Counted from the stretch's first letter, positions 51,673 to 60,849 are shown. The stretch is 64,000 bases of DNA from Streptomyces clavifer (GCA_014651175.1 BMWJ01000022.1:1-64000), one strand, 5' to 3'. Made by a program: numbers and translations. The notes: generated from the sequence alone by a model not told the origin.

Positions 51673-52929
51673 TCAGTCGACGAGGCCGTCGGCGGCCTCG
51701 ACCTCCTCGCGGGTGATCCCGAGCAGGTACAGCACGGTGTCCAGGAAGGGCACGTTCACCGCTGTGTGGGCGGCCTCGCGGACCACCGGCTTGGCGTTGA
51801 AGGCGACGCCCAGACCGGCCGTGTTCAGCATGTCGAGGTCGTTCGCACCGTCCCCGATGGCCACCGTCTGAGCCAGCGGCACCCCCGCCTGCGCGGCGAA
51901 GCTGCGCAGCAGCCGGGCCTTGCCCGCCCGGTCCACGATGTCGCCCACGACCCGGCCCGTGAGCTTGCCGTCGACGACCTCGAGCGTGTTGGCGGAGGCG
52001 AAGTCGAGCCCGAGACGCTCCTTGAGGTCGTCCGTGACCTGGGTGAAGCCGCCCGACACCACGCCCACTTGGTAGCCGAGCCGCTTCAGCGTGCGGATCA
52101 GGGTGCGGGCGCCGGGAGTCAGCCTGACCTCGGCACGCACCTTGTCCACGACCGACACGTCGAGCCCCGCCAGCAGCGCGACCCGGGCGTGCAGCGACTG
52201 CTCGAAGTCGAGCTCGCCGCGCATCGCCTGCTCGGTCACCTCGGCGACCTTGTCCTCGCAGCCCGCGTGCGCCGCGAAGAGCTCGATGACCTCGTCCTGG
52301 ATGAGCGTCGAGTCCACGTCCATCACCACCAGCCGCTGGGCCCGGCGGCTCAGGCCGGCCGAGACGACGGCGATGTCGACGCCGATCCCGGCCGCCTCCG
52401 TCGCCAGCGCGGTCCGCAGCTCCTCGGTGCCGGTGCCGGAGACCGCGAACTCGACCGCGGTGACGGGGTACTTCGCCAGACGGAAGATCCGGTCGATGTT
52501 CCCGCCGGTGGAGGTGATCCTGGCCGCTATGACGGCGGTGGACTCCGCGGTCAGCGGGTGCCCCAGGACGGTCACATGGGAACGGCCGTCGCCACGGGGC
52601 CGGTTGTCGCCCGTCCCCGAGATGATCTCGGCCTGCAGCTTCAGGGACTCCGCCCAGCTGTGCACGGTGGCCCGGAGGTCGCCCTCGGTCGTACCGTCCG
52701 ACGCCGGGGAGGTCACCAGGGCGCACAGGACTATGCGGCCACGGGTGACGACCTGCTCGATGTCCACGACGTCGACGGAGTAGGCGGCCAGGGTGTCGAA
52801 GAGTCCGGCGGTGATACCCGGGCGGTCCTTCCCGAAGATCTTGACGAGCAGCGTGGGTGCGTCCGAGTCCCGAGGGGGTTCGGGAAGCTCAGGGGACCGG
52901 GGAGGCAGAGGGGGCTGGGGTGCGCTCAT
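51673..52929 (-). CDS. serB: phosphoserine phosphatase SerB
   Basis: 418 aa. N-terminal ACT domains (about 25-185: LLVKIFGKDRPGITAGLFDTL, then HVTVLGHPLTAESTAVIAA) and a HAD phosphatase domain. The latter has the nucleophile VVMDVDSTLIQDEVIELFA (about 198-216), SGG in GVVSGGFTQ, and GDGANDLDML. Last step of serine synthesis; the ACT domains probably sense serine. ATG 52929 is chosen; TACGGT lies 9 bases and GGGAG about 5 bases upstream. Confidence 0.94.
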   Translation of the reverse strand: MSAPQPPLPPRSPELPEPPRDSDAPTLLVKIFGKDRPGITAGLFDTLAAYSVDVVDIEQVVTRGRIVLCALVTSPASDGTTEGDLRATVHSWAESLKLQAEIISGTGDNRPRGDGRSHVTVLGHPLTAESTAVIAARITSTGGNIDRIFRLAKYPVTAVEFAVSGTGTEELRTALATEAAGIGVDIAVVSAGLSRRAQRLVVMDVDSTLIQDEVIELFAAHAGCEDKVAEVTEQAMRGELDFEQSLHARVALLAGLDVSVVDKVRAEVRLTPGARTLIRTLKRLGYQVGVVSGGFTQVTDDLKERLGLDFASANTLEVVDGKLTGRVVGDIVDRAGKARLLRSFAAQAGVPLAQTVAIGDGANDLDMLNTAGLGVAFNAKPVVREAAHTAVNVPFLDTVLYLLGITREEVEAADGLVD

Positions 52930-53205
52930 GGTGCTCCCACCGTATAGGTCCGAAGGGCGGCTCCGAAGCCCGTTCCGACCAGCGGACAGCCCGTCCGGCG
53001 GGGCACGCTCCGGCACGGTGGGGGGACGGTTGCCCCGGATGCTGCGGTCCGGCCCGATTCATCCCGGGCCCGCCGGGTGCCGCACAGGCCTCCCCAGCGT
53101 CTTCACCCGCCCGGCTTTCCGTTCCGGGACCGCTCCTGGAATAGTTCGCCACGATGTTCAGCATCCCTAGACTCCCTGCAACGGGGGTAACTCGGGGGAC
53201 GACTA

Positions 53206-55770
53206 GTGGGGCGCGGAGTGCCGGAACTCGTACTGGAATTGAATGGAAGGACCTGGGCGCTCGATCCGTCCAGGTCGTACACCCTCGGACGTGATCCGCA
53301 GGGCGATCTGATGATCGACGACGCCCGGGTGTCGTGGCGGCACGCCACGATCAGCTGGAACGGCCGCAGTTGGTCCATCGAGGACCACGGCAGCACCAAC
53401 GGCACCTATACGCAGGGCCGGCGCATCCAGCAGATGGAGATCGGTCCCGGCACGTCCCTGCACCTGGGCAACGCCACCGACGGACCGCGGCTGAGCCTCA
53501 CCGGTGCCGCCGCGGGTGCCGGTGTGCCCGGGGGGCAGCCGGTGGGGGCGCAGCAGGCTCCCGGGCAGCCGCAGCAGCCCGCGCAGGGCGCCACCGCCTG
53601 GCCCGAACCGGCGCAGCAACAGCACCAGGCCTGGCAGCAGCAGGCGCAGCAGGCCCCGGCCCCGCACCAGCAGGCCCCCGTCCCGCACCAGCAGGGCCCG
53701 GGACAGGTGCCCGCAGCGGGCGGACCCGGCGGTGCCGCGGGGGCGCCGCCGGTCTACGGGGACCGCAGCCCGACCACGTTCCACCAACTGGACCTCGGCC
53801 GGGTCATGCGCATCGGCCGTGCGCTGGAGAACGAGCTGGTCGTCTCCGACCTGCAGGTCTCCCGCCTGCACGCCGAATTCCGGGCGACGCCCGACGGCCG
53901 CTTCGAGATCCGCGACCTCGGATCGCACAACGGCACGTACGTCAACGGCCAGCCGCTCAGCAAGTCCGGCTCCGCCCTCATCGGCCCGAACGACATCGTC
54001 GGCGTCGGCCACTCGACCTTCCGGCTGGTCGGGGACCGGCTGGAAGAGTTCGTCGACACCGGTGAGGTCTCCTTCTCCGCCCGCCACCTCACCGTGACGG
54101 TCGACGGGGGCAAGGACATCCTCAAGGACGTCTCGTTCGGCGTCCCCGAGAAGTCCCTGATCGCCGTCATCGGCCCGTCGGGCTCCGGCAAGTCCACCCT
54201 GCTCAAGGCTCTCACCGGCTACCGGCCCGCCAACCAGGGCGACGTCCTCTACGACAACCGGAACCTCTACAAGCAGTTCGCCGAGCTCCGGCAGCGCATC
54301 GGCCTGGTCCCGCAGGACGACATCCTGCACAAGGAACTCACGGTCACCAGGGCCCTCAAGTACGCGGCCAAGCTGCGCTTCCCCGCGGACACCACCGAGG
54401 CCGAGCGCACCGCCCGGATCCATGAGGTCCTGGCCGAGCTCAAGCTCGACATCCACAAGGACAAGAAGATCACCTCGCTCTCCGGAGGCCAGCGCAAGCG
54501 CGTCTCGGTCGCCCTGGAGCTGCTGACCAAGCCGTCGCTGATCTTCCTGGACGAGCCGACCTCGGGCCTCGACCCGGGCATGGACCGCGACGTCATGCAA
54601 TTGCTGCGCGGCCTCGCCGACGACGGGCGCACGGTCCTGGTCGTCACGCACTCCGTGGCCGAGCTGGCGATCTGCGACAAGCTCCTGGTCATGGCCCCGG
54701 GCGGGTCCGTCGCCTACTTCGGGCCTCCCGAGGAGGCGCTGAACTTCTTCGGGTACACCAGCTGGGCCGACGTCTTCTCCGCTTTCGAGAACTACCGCGA
54801 CTACGACTGGGCGGGCCGCTGGCGCGGTTCGCAGCACTACCAGATGTACGCCGCGGACATCGACGCCGTCGCGGCGCAGCCCGTGCACATGCCCTCGCGG
54901 CAGCAGAGCCGCCCCCCGAAGCCGTCGGGATGGCTGGCCCAGCTGTGGACGCTGATGCGCCGGTACGTCTCGGTGATCGCGTCCGACAAGGGCTTCCTGC
55001 TCCTGATGGTGCTCCTGCCGGCCGTGCTGGGTGTCGTCAGCGTGGTCATTCCCGCGGAGTTCGGCCTGGCGGAGCCCGAGCCGCCCTCGCGCTTCAACGG
55101 CAAGGCCGGGACCATCATGCTGATCCTCGCGGTCGGCATGTGCTTCGCCGCCGCGGCCAACTCCGTACGAGAGCTGATCAAGGAGCGGGTGATCTACGAG
55201 CGGGAACGGGCCACCGGCCTCTCCCGTTCCGCCTACCTGCTGTCCAAGGTGATCGTCCTCGGTCTGATCACCGCTTTCCAGGGCGTGATCCTCTGCGGGA
55301 TCGGCTTCTCCACCCGTGCGCTGCCGGAGGAGGGCCTGCTCATGCCCCCCGCCGTGGAGATCTGCCTGTCGATCATCGTGCTCGGCTTCACCTCGATGAT
55401 GGTCGGCCTGCTGATCTCCGCGCTGGTCAAGACGGCAGAGAAGACCATGCCGCTGCTCGTCATGTTCGCCATCGTCCAGGTCGTCTTCACCGGTGTGCTC
55501 TTCCAGCTCTACGGGTCCCCGGGCCTCGAGCAGTTCGCCTGGCTGATGCCGTCGCGCTGGGCGGTCGCCGCGGCGGGCACCACGCTGGACCTCGCCCACC
55601 TCATGCCGCCGTGGGAGCCGGAGAACCCGACCGACCTGGACCCCCTCTGGGAGCACTCGGCCGGGCAGTGGGGGATCAACATCGCGGTGATGCTCGCCAT
55701 GAGCGCCGTTCTCTTCTTCGCGGTCTCGCGGATGCTGCGCCGCCACGAGCCCGAGGTGATGCGCAAGTAG
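53206..55770 (+). CDS. FHA-domain ABC transporter (ABCG-type, Rv1747-like)
   Basis: 854 aa in five parts. FHA1 (about 3-95: YTLGRDPQGDLMIDDARVS, STNGTY); Pro/Gln/Ala-rich linker (about 105-180); FHA2 (about 195-275: MRIGRALENELVVSDLQVSR, SHNGTYVNG). Then an ABC ATPase (about 285-515: Walker A GPSGSGKST, signature LSGGQRKRVSVAL, Walker B LIFLDEPTSGLD), and an ABC-2 membrane domain (about 595-845, six helices). FHA domains bind phosphothreonine, so Ser/Thr kinases should control it, as PknF does for mycobacterial Rv1747. Probably exports a lipid or cell-wall component. Start GTG. Terminator downstream. Confidence 0.93.
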   Translation: MGRGVPELVLELNGRTWALDPSRSYTLGRDPQGDLMIDDARVSWRHATISWNGRSWSIEDHGSTNGTYTQGRRIQQMEIGPGTSLHLGNATDGPRLSLTGAAAGAGVPGGQPVGAQQAPGQPQQPAQGATAWPEPAQQQHQAWQQQAQQAPAPHQQAPVPHQQGPGQVPAAGGPGGAAGAPPVYGDRSPTTFHQLDLGRVMRIGRALENELVVSDLQVSRLHAEFRATPDGRFEIRDLGSHNGTYVNGQPLSKSGSALIGPNDIVGVGHSTFRLVGDRLEEFVDTGEVSFSARHLTVTVDGGKDILKDVSFGVPEKSLIAVIGPSGSGKSTLLKALTGYRPANQGDVLYDNRNLYKQFAELRQRIGLVPQDDILHKELTVTRALKYAAKLRFPADTTEAERTARIHEVLAELKLDIHKDKKITSLSGGQRKRVSVALELLTKPSLIFLDEPTSGLDPGMDRDVMQLLRGLADDGRTVLVVTHSVAELAICDKLLVMAPGGSVAYFGPPEEALNFFGYTSWADVFSAFENYRDYDWAGRWRGSQHYQMYAADIDAVAAQPVHMPSRQQSRPPKPSGWLAQLWTLMRRYVSVIASDKGFLLLMVLLPAVLGVVSVVIPAEFGLAEPEPPSRFNGKAGTIMLILAVGMCFAAAANSVRELIKERVIYERERATGLSRSAYLLSKVIVLGLITAFQGVILCGIGFSTRALPEEGLLMPPAVEICLSIIVLGFTSMMVGLLISALVKTAEKTMPLLVMFAIVQVVFTGVLFQLYGSPGLEQFAWLMPSRWAVAAAGTTLDLAHLMPPWEPENPTDLDPLWEHSAGQWGINIAVMLAMSAVLFFAVSRMLRRHEPEVMRK

Positions 55771-55800
55771 CGCGTCCGGCCCGACCGGACCCGGAAACGC

Positions 55801-55836
55801 CCGAGGGCGGCAACCCCGTGGGGTGCCGCCCTTCGG
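55801..55836. terminator. terminator after the FHA-ABC gene
   Basis: 17-bp stem with one mismatch and one G-U (55801-55817 with 55820-55836), tight 2-base gap; 30 bases after the stop. Confidence 0.75.
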
Positions 55837-55907
55837 CATGTGCCGGCCGGTCACGCGACGCTGCGGACCGGCGGGTCAGCTGTGCCGGGCCCTGCTCGGT
55901 GCGTGAC

Positions 55908-56666
55908 TCAGTACGCGCTGTCGACGTTGTCGATCGAGCCGTACTTGTCCGCGGCGTAGTTGGCGGCCGCGGTGATGTTGGCGACCGGGTCGTACTGGTC
56001 GTGCTTGGTGCCCTTGACGTGGTAGAAGTCGAAGGTCGGCTTGATGACCTGCAGCAGGCCCTTCGACGGGACGCCGTTGATCGCGTTGATGTCCCAGTCG
56101 TTGATCGCGCGCGGGTTGCCGCTGGACTCACGGATGATGTTGCGGTGCAGGCCCTCGTACGTACCGGGGATGTTCTTCTTGTCCATGATGGAGAGAGCCT
56201 CACGGATCCAGCCGTCCAGGTTGTTGGCGTAGACCGGCTTGCGGTCGGCCGCGCGGCTGGCCTTCTTGGCGGAACGCTTCTTCGCGTCGGCCTTGGCGGC
56301 AGCCTTCTTCTTGGCCGCGGCTTCCTTCTTGGCCTCGGCGACGGCCTTGGCCTTCGCCTCGTTCTTGGCCGCGGCCTTCTTCTCGGCGGCGGTGGCCTCG
56401 GCCTTGGCGGAGTCGGCGGCCTTCACCAGCTGGGCGGCGGTGGAGTGCTGCTCTATGACGCTGGACTGGACGGACTTCGTCTGCGACGACCCGGCGAAGA
56501 CCACCGGCGCACCGGATGCGGCCTGCGGCTCGGTCGTGGCCGAAGCGCTGTCCGGGACGAGCGAGAACGCGAGAGCGGCGGCGGCCAGAGTGGAGACACC
56601 GGCGACGGAGAGCTTCTGCGCCTTGTTCAGGCGACGGCTACGGCTGGAGATGCGGGACACGGACAT
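55908..56666 (-). CDS. secreted transglycosylase SLT-domain protein
   Basis: 252 aa. Signal peptide (about 15-43: KLSVAGVSTLAAAALAFSLV). Then a long Ala/Lys/Glu helix region (about 78-140), probably cell-wall binding or a spacer, and an SLT lysozyme-like domain (about 147-252). The domain has the catalytic glutamate in RNIIRESSGNPRAIN, GLLQVIKPTF and the closing NYAADKYGSID. It likely cleaves peptidoglycan during growth. ATG 56666 has GAGG 9-10 bases upstream and follows the signal-peptide logic; the longer frame is not supported. Promoter and operator-like repeats upstream. Confidence 0.9.
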   Translation of the reverse strand: MSVSRISSRSRRLNKAQKLSVAGVSTLAAAALAFSLVPDSASATTEPQAASGAPVVFAGSSQTKSVQSSVIEQHSTAAQLVKAADSAKAEATAAEKKAAAKNEAKAKAVAEAKKEAAAKKKAAAKADAKKRSAKKASRAADRKPVYANNLDGWIREALSIMDKKNIPGTYEGLHRNIIRESSGNPRAINDWDINAINGVPSKGLLQVIKPTFDFYHVKGTKHDQYDPVANITAAANYAADKYGSIDNVDSAY

Positions 56667-56754
56667 GCAGTCGTACCTCTTCGAATAGCAGGAGTCCTCA
56701 CCGAGGACGCAGACGGGAAGCGCGGTTGCGCATCTCCGTCGGGAACAGATGCAA

Positions 56755-56783
56755 TTCTTAGCGCCAGCAAAATGGCCTGGCAA
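56755..56783 (-). promoter_or_regulatory. promoter of the SLT-domain gene
   Basis: On the minus strand TTGCCA (56783-56778), 17-base spacer, TAAGAA (56760-56755). The spacer and -35 form a small dyad (GCCAG...CTGGC). Start point near 56748, giving a leader of about 80 bases. Confidence 0.55.
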
Positions 56784-56836
56784 AGGTGTGACGTACGAAG
56801 CCGGGTAGTGGATTGGGGGGCTGTTCATACCTCCTT

Positions 56837-56876
56837 GTCCGCTTTGGGGGTTGGCGTATTGCCCGCTTTGGGGCAA
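56837..56876. repeat. repeated CCGCTTTGGGG motif with a 6-bp dyad
   Basis: CCGCTTTGGGG occurs at 56839-56849 and 56863-56873. The second copy lies inside TTGCCC-GCTTTG-GGGCAA (56859-56876), a perfect 6-bp inverted repeat. About 60-95 bases upstream of the SLT promoter, as an activator or repressor site might be. Confidence 0.45.
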
Positions 56877-57796
56877 CTATCCGCCTTCGTAAGTGACGTG
56901 GGTCCTATGCCTGGGCTCACATGGGGCACCCCCCGAGCTCACGAATAGTTGCTGCTGTAATGCGGAGTGTTAGGTTCCGAATCTGGCTGCGGGGGGGGGT
57001 GGGTGCCGCCGTACTCGCGCCCGAGGCGCGGGTGGCGCCGCACCTCGCGTACCGCCGTCCCGGCACCCGTGCGCACCCATGCCGGGGCGCGTCCCGCCCC
57101 GCCGCCGCGTCCGGTGGGTCAGCGGCGCGGGGCCGCCGGCTCGTGCGGCCCGTCCGCCACCCGCTGCGGGGCCGCCGCCGGGTCCGTCCAGCACCCGCCG
57201 CTCGCCGGCCGCGGCTCCTGCGCGCGGGCGCCGATCGATCCAGCCCGTGTTCCGATGCCGCCCCCCTTACAGGGGCCCCTCCGAGTGCCGCCGGGTCTCC
57301 GCCCGCGCCCGCGGCACCCGGCGCATCCGTCCCGAGCAGGGCGCGCGCCTTCGACGCCACCGTCCCGCCCCGCTTCCGTGCGGTTCCGCAGTCGCATCCG
57401 CACCCACCGTGACCACGCCCCCGGCGAACCGCCCGTGAACGACGCGTCCCCTGTGCGGGGCGGCCGTCGGAGCGCGCGGCGGGAGTACGGCAGGGCCGCG
57501 ACGACGCCGCGGGCCGGGGGAGCGGACCGTGCCGGTGGTCCACGGTCGACCGGACTGCCGGCCCTCGTGCAGGGAGGCGCCGGACGCGGGCGGACAGGAA
57601 GGTCCGGGACGCCCGTCGACGCGGCATCGCGCACCCGGTCGCCGGCCTCACCGCCGTCCGCACGGGAACCGCGTCGCGCTGCCGGGGAAGCGCGGGCCGG
57701 CGGCCCCGTCAGGAGTCCTCCGCCGGCCCCGGCCTAGTCCCCGCGCCCCATCCGGCAGCCGTCCACAGACCGATACGGCGCCGCCACCCCCGCCGG

Positions 57797-57802
57797 TACG
57801 GT
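57797..57802 (+). promoter_or_regulatory. putative -10 (TACGGT) for a leaderless kinase transcript
   Basis: TACGGT ends 6 bases before the ATG at 57809; no Shine-Dalgarno. Confidence 0.45.
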
Positions 57803-57808
57803 GAGCAC

Positions 57809-58954
57809 ATGAGTCACCGCCCACCGTCGGGCCTCGCCTCGGTCAGCGCCGCGCTGCTCGCCATGAGCCGGCACCTGGACGTGCGGGACGTCCTCAAGAC
57901 GATCGTCGCCTCCGCCCGCGAACTGCTGGACGCCGAATACGCGGCCCTGGGCGTCCCCGACGACCACGGCGGCTTCGCCCAGTTCGTCGTCGACGGGGTC
58001 GGCGACGAGCAGTGGAAGGCCATCGGCCCGCTGCCCCGGCAGCACGGGATCCTCGCCGCGATGCTGCACGAGGCGAAGCCCGAGCGGCTCGCCGACGTCC
58101 GCAAGGACCCCCGCTTCGGTGGCTGGCCCGACGCCCACCCCGACATGTCCGACTTCCTCGGCCTGCCCATCCAGGACGGCGACGAGATCATCGGCGCCCT
58201 CTTCCTCGCCAACAAGCGGTGCCCCAAGCCGCAGGGCGGCTGCGGTTTCACCGAGGAGGACGAGGAACTCCTGGGCATCCTCGCCCAGCACGCCGCGATC
58301 GCCCTCACCAACGCCCGGCTGTACGAACGCAGCCGCGAGCTCACGATCGCCGAGGAGCGCTCCCGGCTCGCCCACGAGCTGCACGACGCGGTCAGCCAGA
58401 AGCTCTTCTCGCTCAGGCTGACCGCGCAGGCCGCCGCCGCCCTCGTCGACCGCGACCCGGCCCGCGCCAAGGGCGAGCTCCAGCAGGTCGCCGCCCTCGC
58501 CGCGGAAGCCGTGGACGAGCTGCGCGCCGCCGTCGTCGAGCTGCGTCCGGCCGCCCTGGACGAGGACGGCCTGGTCGCCACGCTCCGCACCCAGGTCCAG
58601 GTCCTGGACCGCGCGCACAGCGCCCGTGTCACCTTCCGGAGCGCCGGAGTGCGCGCCCTGCCCGCCGCGCAGGAGGAGGCGTTCCTCAGGGTGGCGCAGG
58701 AAGCCCTGCACAACGCACTGCGCCACTCCGGCGCCGGGCACGTCGCCGTCACCCTCGACCGGCACACCTCCGCCGCCGTGCTGCGGATCACCGACGACGG
58801 CAGCGGCTTCGACCCCCACGCGGTCCGGCACGCGGGCCGTCATCTGGGCCTCGTCTCGATGCGCCACCGGGCGGGCAGCGTCGGGGGCAGGCTCACCGTT
58901 GCCTCGGAGCCCGGCAAGGGCACCACGATCCAGATGGAGGTCCCCTGTGGCTGA
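57809..58954 (+). CDS. GAF-domain sensor histidine kinase
   Basis: 381 aa, cytoplasmic. GAF domain (about 15-175: LLAMSRHLDVRDVLKTIV, FLGLPIQDGDEIIGALFLAN, TEEDEELLGILAQHAAIAL). HisKA_3 dimerisation helix with the phospho-histidine in RSRLAHELHDAVSQKLFSL (about 185-203), and HATPase (about 275-380, NALRHSG, ITDDGSGFDP, LGLVSMRHRAGSVGG). Partner of the LuxR-type regulator encoded 8 bases into its own 3' end. No cysteine/haem signature noticed beyond CPKPQGGC in the GAF, so the ligand is unknown. Confidence 0.9.
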   Translation: MSHRPPSGLASVSAALLAMSRHLDVRDVLKTIVASARELLDAEYAALGVPDDHGGFAQFVVDGVGDEQWKAIGPLPRQHGILAAMLHEAKPERLADVRKDPRFGGWPDAHPDMSDFLGLPIQDGDEIIGALFLANKRCPKPQGGCGFTEEDEELLGILAQHAAIALTNARLYERSRELTIAEERSRLAHELHDAVSQKLFSLRLTAQAAAALVDRDPARAKGELQQVAALAAEAVDELRAAVVELRPAALDEDGLVATLRTQVQVLDRAHSARVTFRSAGVRALPAAQEEAFLRVAQEALHNALRHSGAGHVAVTLDRHTSAAVLRITDDGSGFDPHAVRHAGRHLGLVSMRHRAGSVGGRLTVASEPGKGTTIQMEVPCG

Positions 58955-59591
58955 CAAGATCATCAGGGTGCTGCTGGTCGACGACCATCAGGTGGTCCGG
59001 CGCGGGCTGCGCACGTTCCTGGAGGTCCAGGACGACATAGAGGTCGTGGGCGAGGCCTCCGACGGGGCCGAGGGGGTCGCCAGGACGGAGGAGCTCCGGC
59101 CCGACGTCGTCCTGATGGACATCAAGATGCCGGGTACGGACGGGATCGAGGCCCTGCGCAGGCTCAGGGAGCTGGAGAACCCGGCGAGGGTCCTCATCGT
59201 GACCAGCTTCACCGAGCAGCGCACCGTCGTCCCCGCCCTCCGCGCGGGAGCGTCCGGTTACGTGTACAAGGACGTCGACCCGGATGCCCTGGCCGGAGCG
59301 ATCCGGTCGGTCCACGCCGGTCACGTCCTGCTCCAGCCGGAAGTCGCCGGCGCCCTGCTGGCCCAGGACGACGGCGGCAGCGGCACGGGCCGGGGGAGCA
59401 CCCTGACCGAACGGGAACGCGAGGTGCTGGGCCTGATCGCCGACGGACGCTCCAACCGGGAGATCGCCCGGGCACTGGTCCTCTCGGAGAAGACGGTCAA
59501 GACCCACGTGTCGAACATCCTGATGAAGCTCGACGTGTCGGACCGGACCCAGGCGGCACTCTGGGCGGTCCGGCACGGTGCTGCGGGCTGA
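58947..59591 (+). CDS. NarL/FixJ-type response regulator
   Basis: 214 aa. Receiver domain: acidic pair in VLLVDDHQVV, phospho-acceptor Asp in DVVLMDIKMPGTDG (about 52-65), Thr/Ser in VTSF and Lys in GYVYKDVD. C-terminal LuxR HTH (LTEREREVLGLIADGRSNRE, then TVKTHVSNILMKL). GTG 58947 overlaps the kinase end by 8 bases, so the pair is co-translated. Confidence 0.92.
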   Translation: MADKIIRVLLVDDHQVVRRGLRTFLEVQDDIEVVGEASDGAEGVARTEELRPDVVLMDIKMPGTDGIEALRRLRELENPARVLIVTSFTEQRTVVPALRAGASGYVYKDVDPDALAGAIRSVHAGHVLLQPEVAGALLAQDDGGSGTGRGSTLTEREREVLGLIADGRSNREIARALVLSEKTVKTHVSNILMKLDVSDRTQAALWAVRHGAAG

Positions 59592-59757
59592 AGGGGAGCC
59601 GGGGCGCCGTCGGACAGGAAGCGGAGGGTTCCACTCCAGTCCGTACATTCATACTGTCGGGTGGATGCTGCCCGGCAGGCGCATCCTGCGTCCCCCCGAG
59701 GCGTTCTCCAGGGCACGCTGCGGCGGTCGGCCGCAGCGACGCGAGGAGGATCCTGAA

Positions 59758-60009
59758 GTGAAGAACCTGAAGAAGGCCGCTGCCGTCACCCTGATCGCCG
59801 GCGGAATCATCGCCGCCGGTGCCGGAGCCGCCTCCGCCACGGGCCACAGCGGCGCCGGTGCCCATGGCACGGCCGTGGGGTCCCCGGGTGTCGCCTCGGG
59901 CAACCTCGTCCAGGTCCCGGTGCACGTCCCGGTGAACGCGGTCGGCAACACCGTGAACGTGGTGGGCCTGCTCAACCCCGCCTTCGGCAACTTCGGCCTG
60001 AACGGCTGA
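59758..60009 (+). CDS. chpE: short chaplin, ChpE type (no cysteines)
   Basis: 83 aa. Signal peptide (MKNLKKAAAVTLIAGGIIAA... to SATG near 29) and one chaplin domain: GTAVGSPGVASGNLVQVPVH then VPVNAVGNTVNVVGLLNPAF. Chaplins assemble into the hydrophobic amyloid coat of aerial hyphae and spores. The two cysteines of other short chaplins are replaced (VNAVGN, FGNFG), which is typical of ChpE. GTG start with GAGGAGG 9 bases upstream; an 8-bp hairpin (59717-59724 with 59730-59737) sits just before the ribosome site. Confidence 0.93.
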   Translation: MKNLKKAAAVTLIAGGIIAAGAGAASATGHSGAGAHGTAVGSPGVASGNLVQVPVHVPVNAVGNTVNVVGLLNPAFGNFGLNG

Positions 60010-60066
60010 CCGAGCCCCGCACCGCCGGACGGGCACCCCGCCCGTCCGGCGGCCGAGACCGCCCCG

Positions 60067-60849
60067 TCAGCCGCGCCCCCGCTCCTCCACGTACGCGTTG
60101 TACGCGGCGACCTGCGCCCGCCGGGCCACCCGCTCCACCGGTCGCAGCGCCTCGCTCCGAGCCGCGATCTCCGAAGCGCTCACCGCACCGCCGGGCCCGT
60201 TCTCATGGGCCACCGCAATCAAGAGCCCCACCCGCTGGGCGAGCTCCAGCACCCGCACCGCCCGCGGCGGGTACCCCGGGGCCAGCACCTCGCGCCCCCG
60301 CTCCGCCCGCGCCCGGTACGCGTCCACCGCAGCCTCGGCCACCGGACCGGAACCGGCGACATCCAGCCGGGCCAGCACCGCCGTCGCGTCCCGTAGCGCC
60401 TCCGCGAGCTCCCGCTCCGCCTCGCTCAGCGACGGGACGTCGGCCGGTGGAGCCTCGCGCACCGCCAGGCAGCGCCACACCACCTCGGCATGCACGTCTC
60501 CGGCCGGGCCCGCTTCGCTCACCTCCGGCACGAGCCCGAACGGCGCCCCGGACGTGACGACCGCCTCCTCCGCATCGAGCGCCCGCGCGTTGAATTCCGG
60601 CGGCCCGCTGAGCCCCAGCGGATGCCCGGGCACCGGCAGCGCCACCCGGAAACCGGTCGCCCCGAGCCCCCTCAGCCTGCCGAGCGCCAGCGTGAGCCCG
60701 ACCGGCCCCGCTTCACCCGGCAGCCCCTCGACGCGGTGCACCGCGTCCTCACCGACAATCGCGAGCGCTGCGTCGTCCGGTGACACAAGTCCGGCCAAAA
60801 GCGCGTTTCCCCATGCGGCGAGCCGCCCTGAGCGTGGTTCCGAAAGCAT
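60067..60849 (-). CDS. conserved streptomycete protein of unknown function
   Basis: 260 aa, Ala/Glu/Arg-rich, no signal or membrane segment. N-terminal half has a regular alpha/beta look (GNALLAGLVSPDDAALAIVG, GFRVALPVPGHPLGLSGPPE); the C-terminal half is helical and charged (LSEAERELAEALRDATAVLA). No catalytic motif recognised. TAGGCT ends 6 bases before the ATG (leaderless type), and two CCTAGG palindromes (60858-60863, 60871-60876) overlap that promoter region. Confidence 0.72.
   Translation of the reverse strand: MLSEPRSGRLAAWGNALLAGLVSPDDAALAIVGEDAVHRVEGLPGEAGPVGLTLALGRLRGLGATGFRVALPVPGHPLGLSGPPEFNARALDAEEAVVTSGAPFGLVPEVSEAGPAGDVHAEVVWRCLAVREAPPADVPSLSEAERELAEALRDATAVLARLDVAGSGPVAEAAVDAYRARAERGREVLAPGYPPRAVRVLELAQRVGLLIAVAHENGPGGAVSASEIAARSEALRPVERVARRAQVAAYNAYVEERGRG

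Larger units (their letters stand above)
56667..57808. other. 1.1-kb region without a convincing gene
   Basis: The left part holds the SLT gene promoter and repeats. From about 56920 to 57790 many overlapping open frames exist on both strands, as expected at this GC level. Their translations are low-complexity (Arg/Pro/Ala), match no family and lack ribosome sites. No terminator-grade hairpin or RNA gene was recognised. Confidence 0.5.

Noticed and set aside
56667-56950. c-di-AMP (ydaO) riboswitch before the SLT wall hydrolase
   Set aside because: Such riboswitches precede some Streptomyces wall hydrolases, but the conserved core sequences are not seen here; an ordinary promoter explains the leader.
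56917-57663. Open frames on both strands in the gene-poor gap (for example 248 aa minus)
   Set aside because: Arg/Pro/Ala-rich translations with no domain, no ribosome site and several overlapping alternatives.
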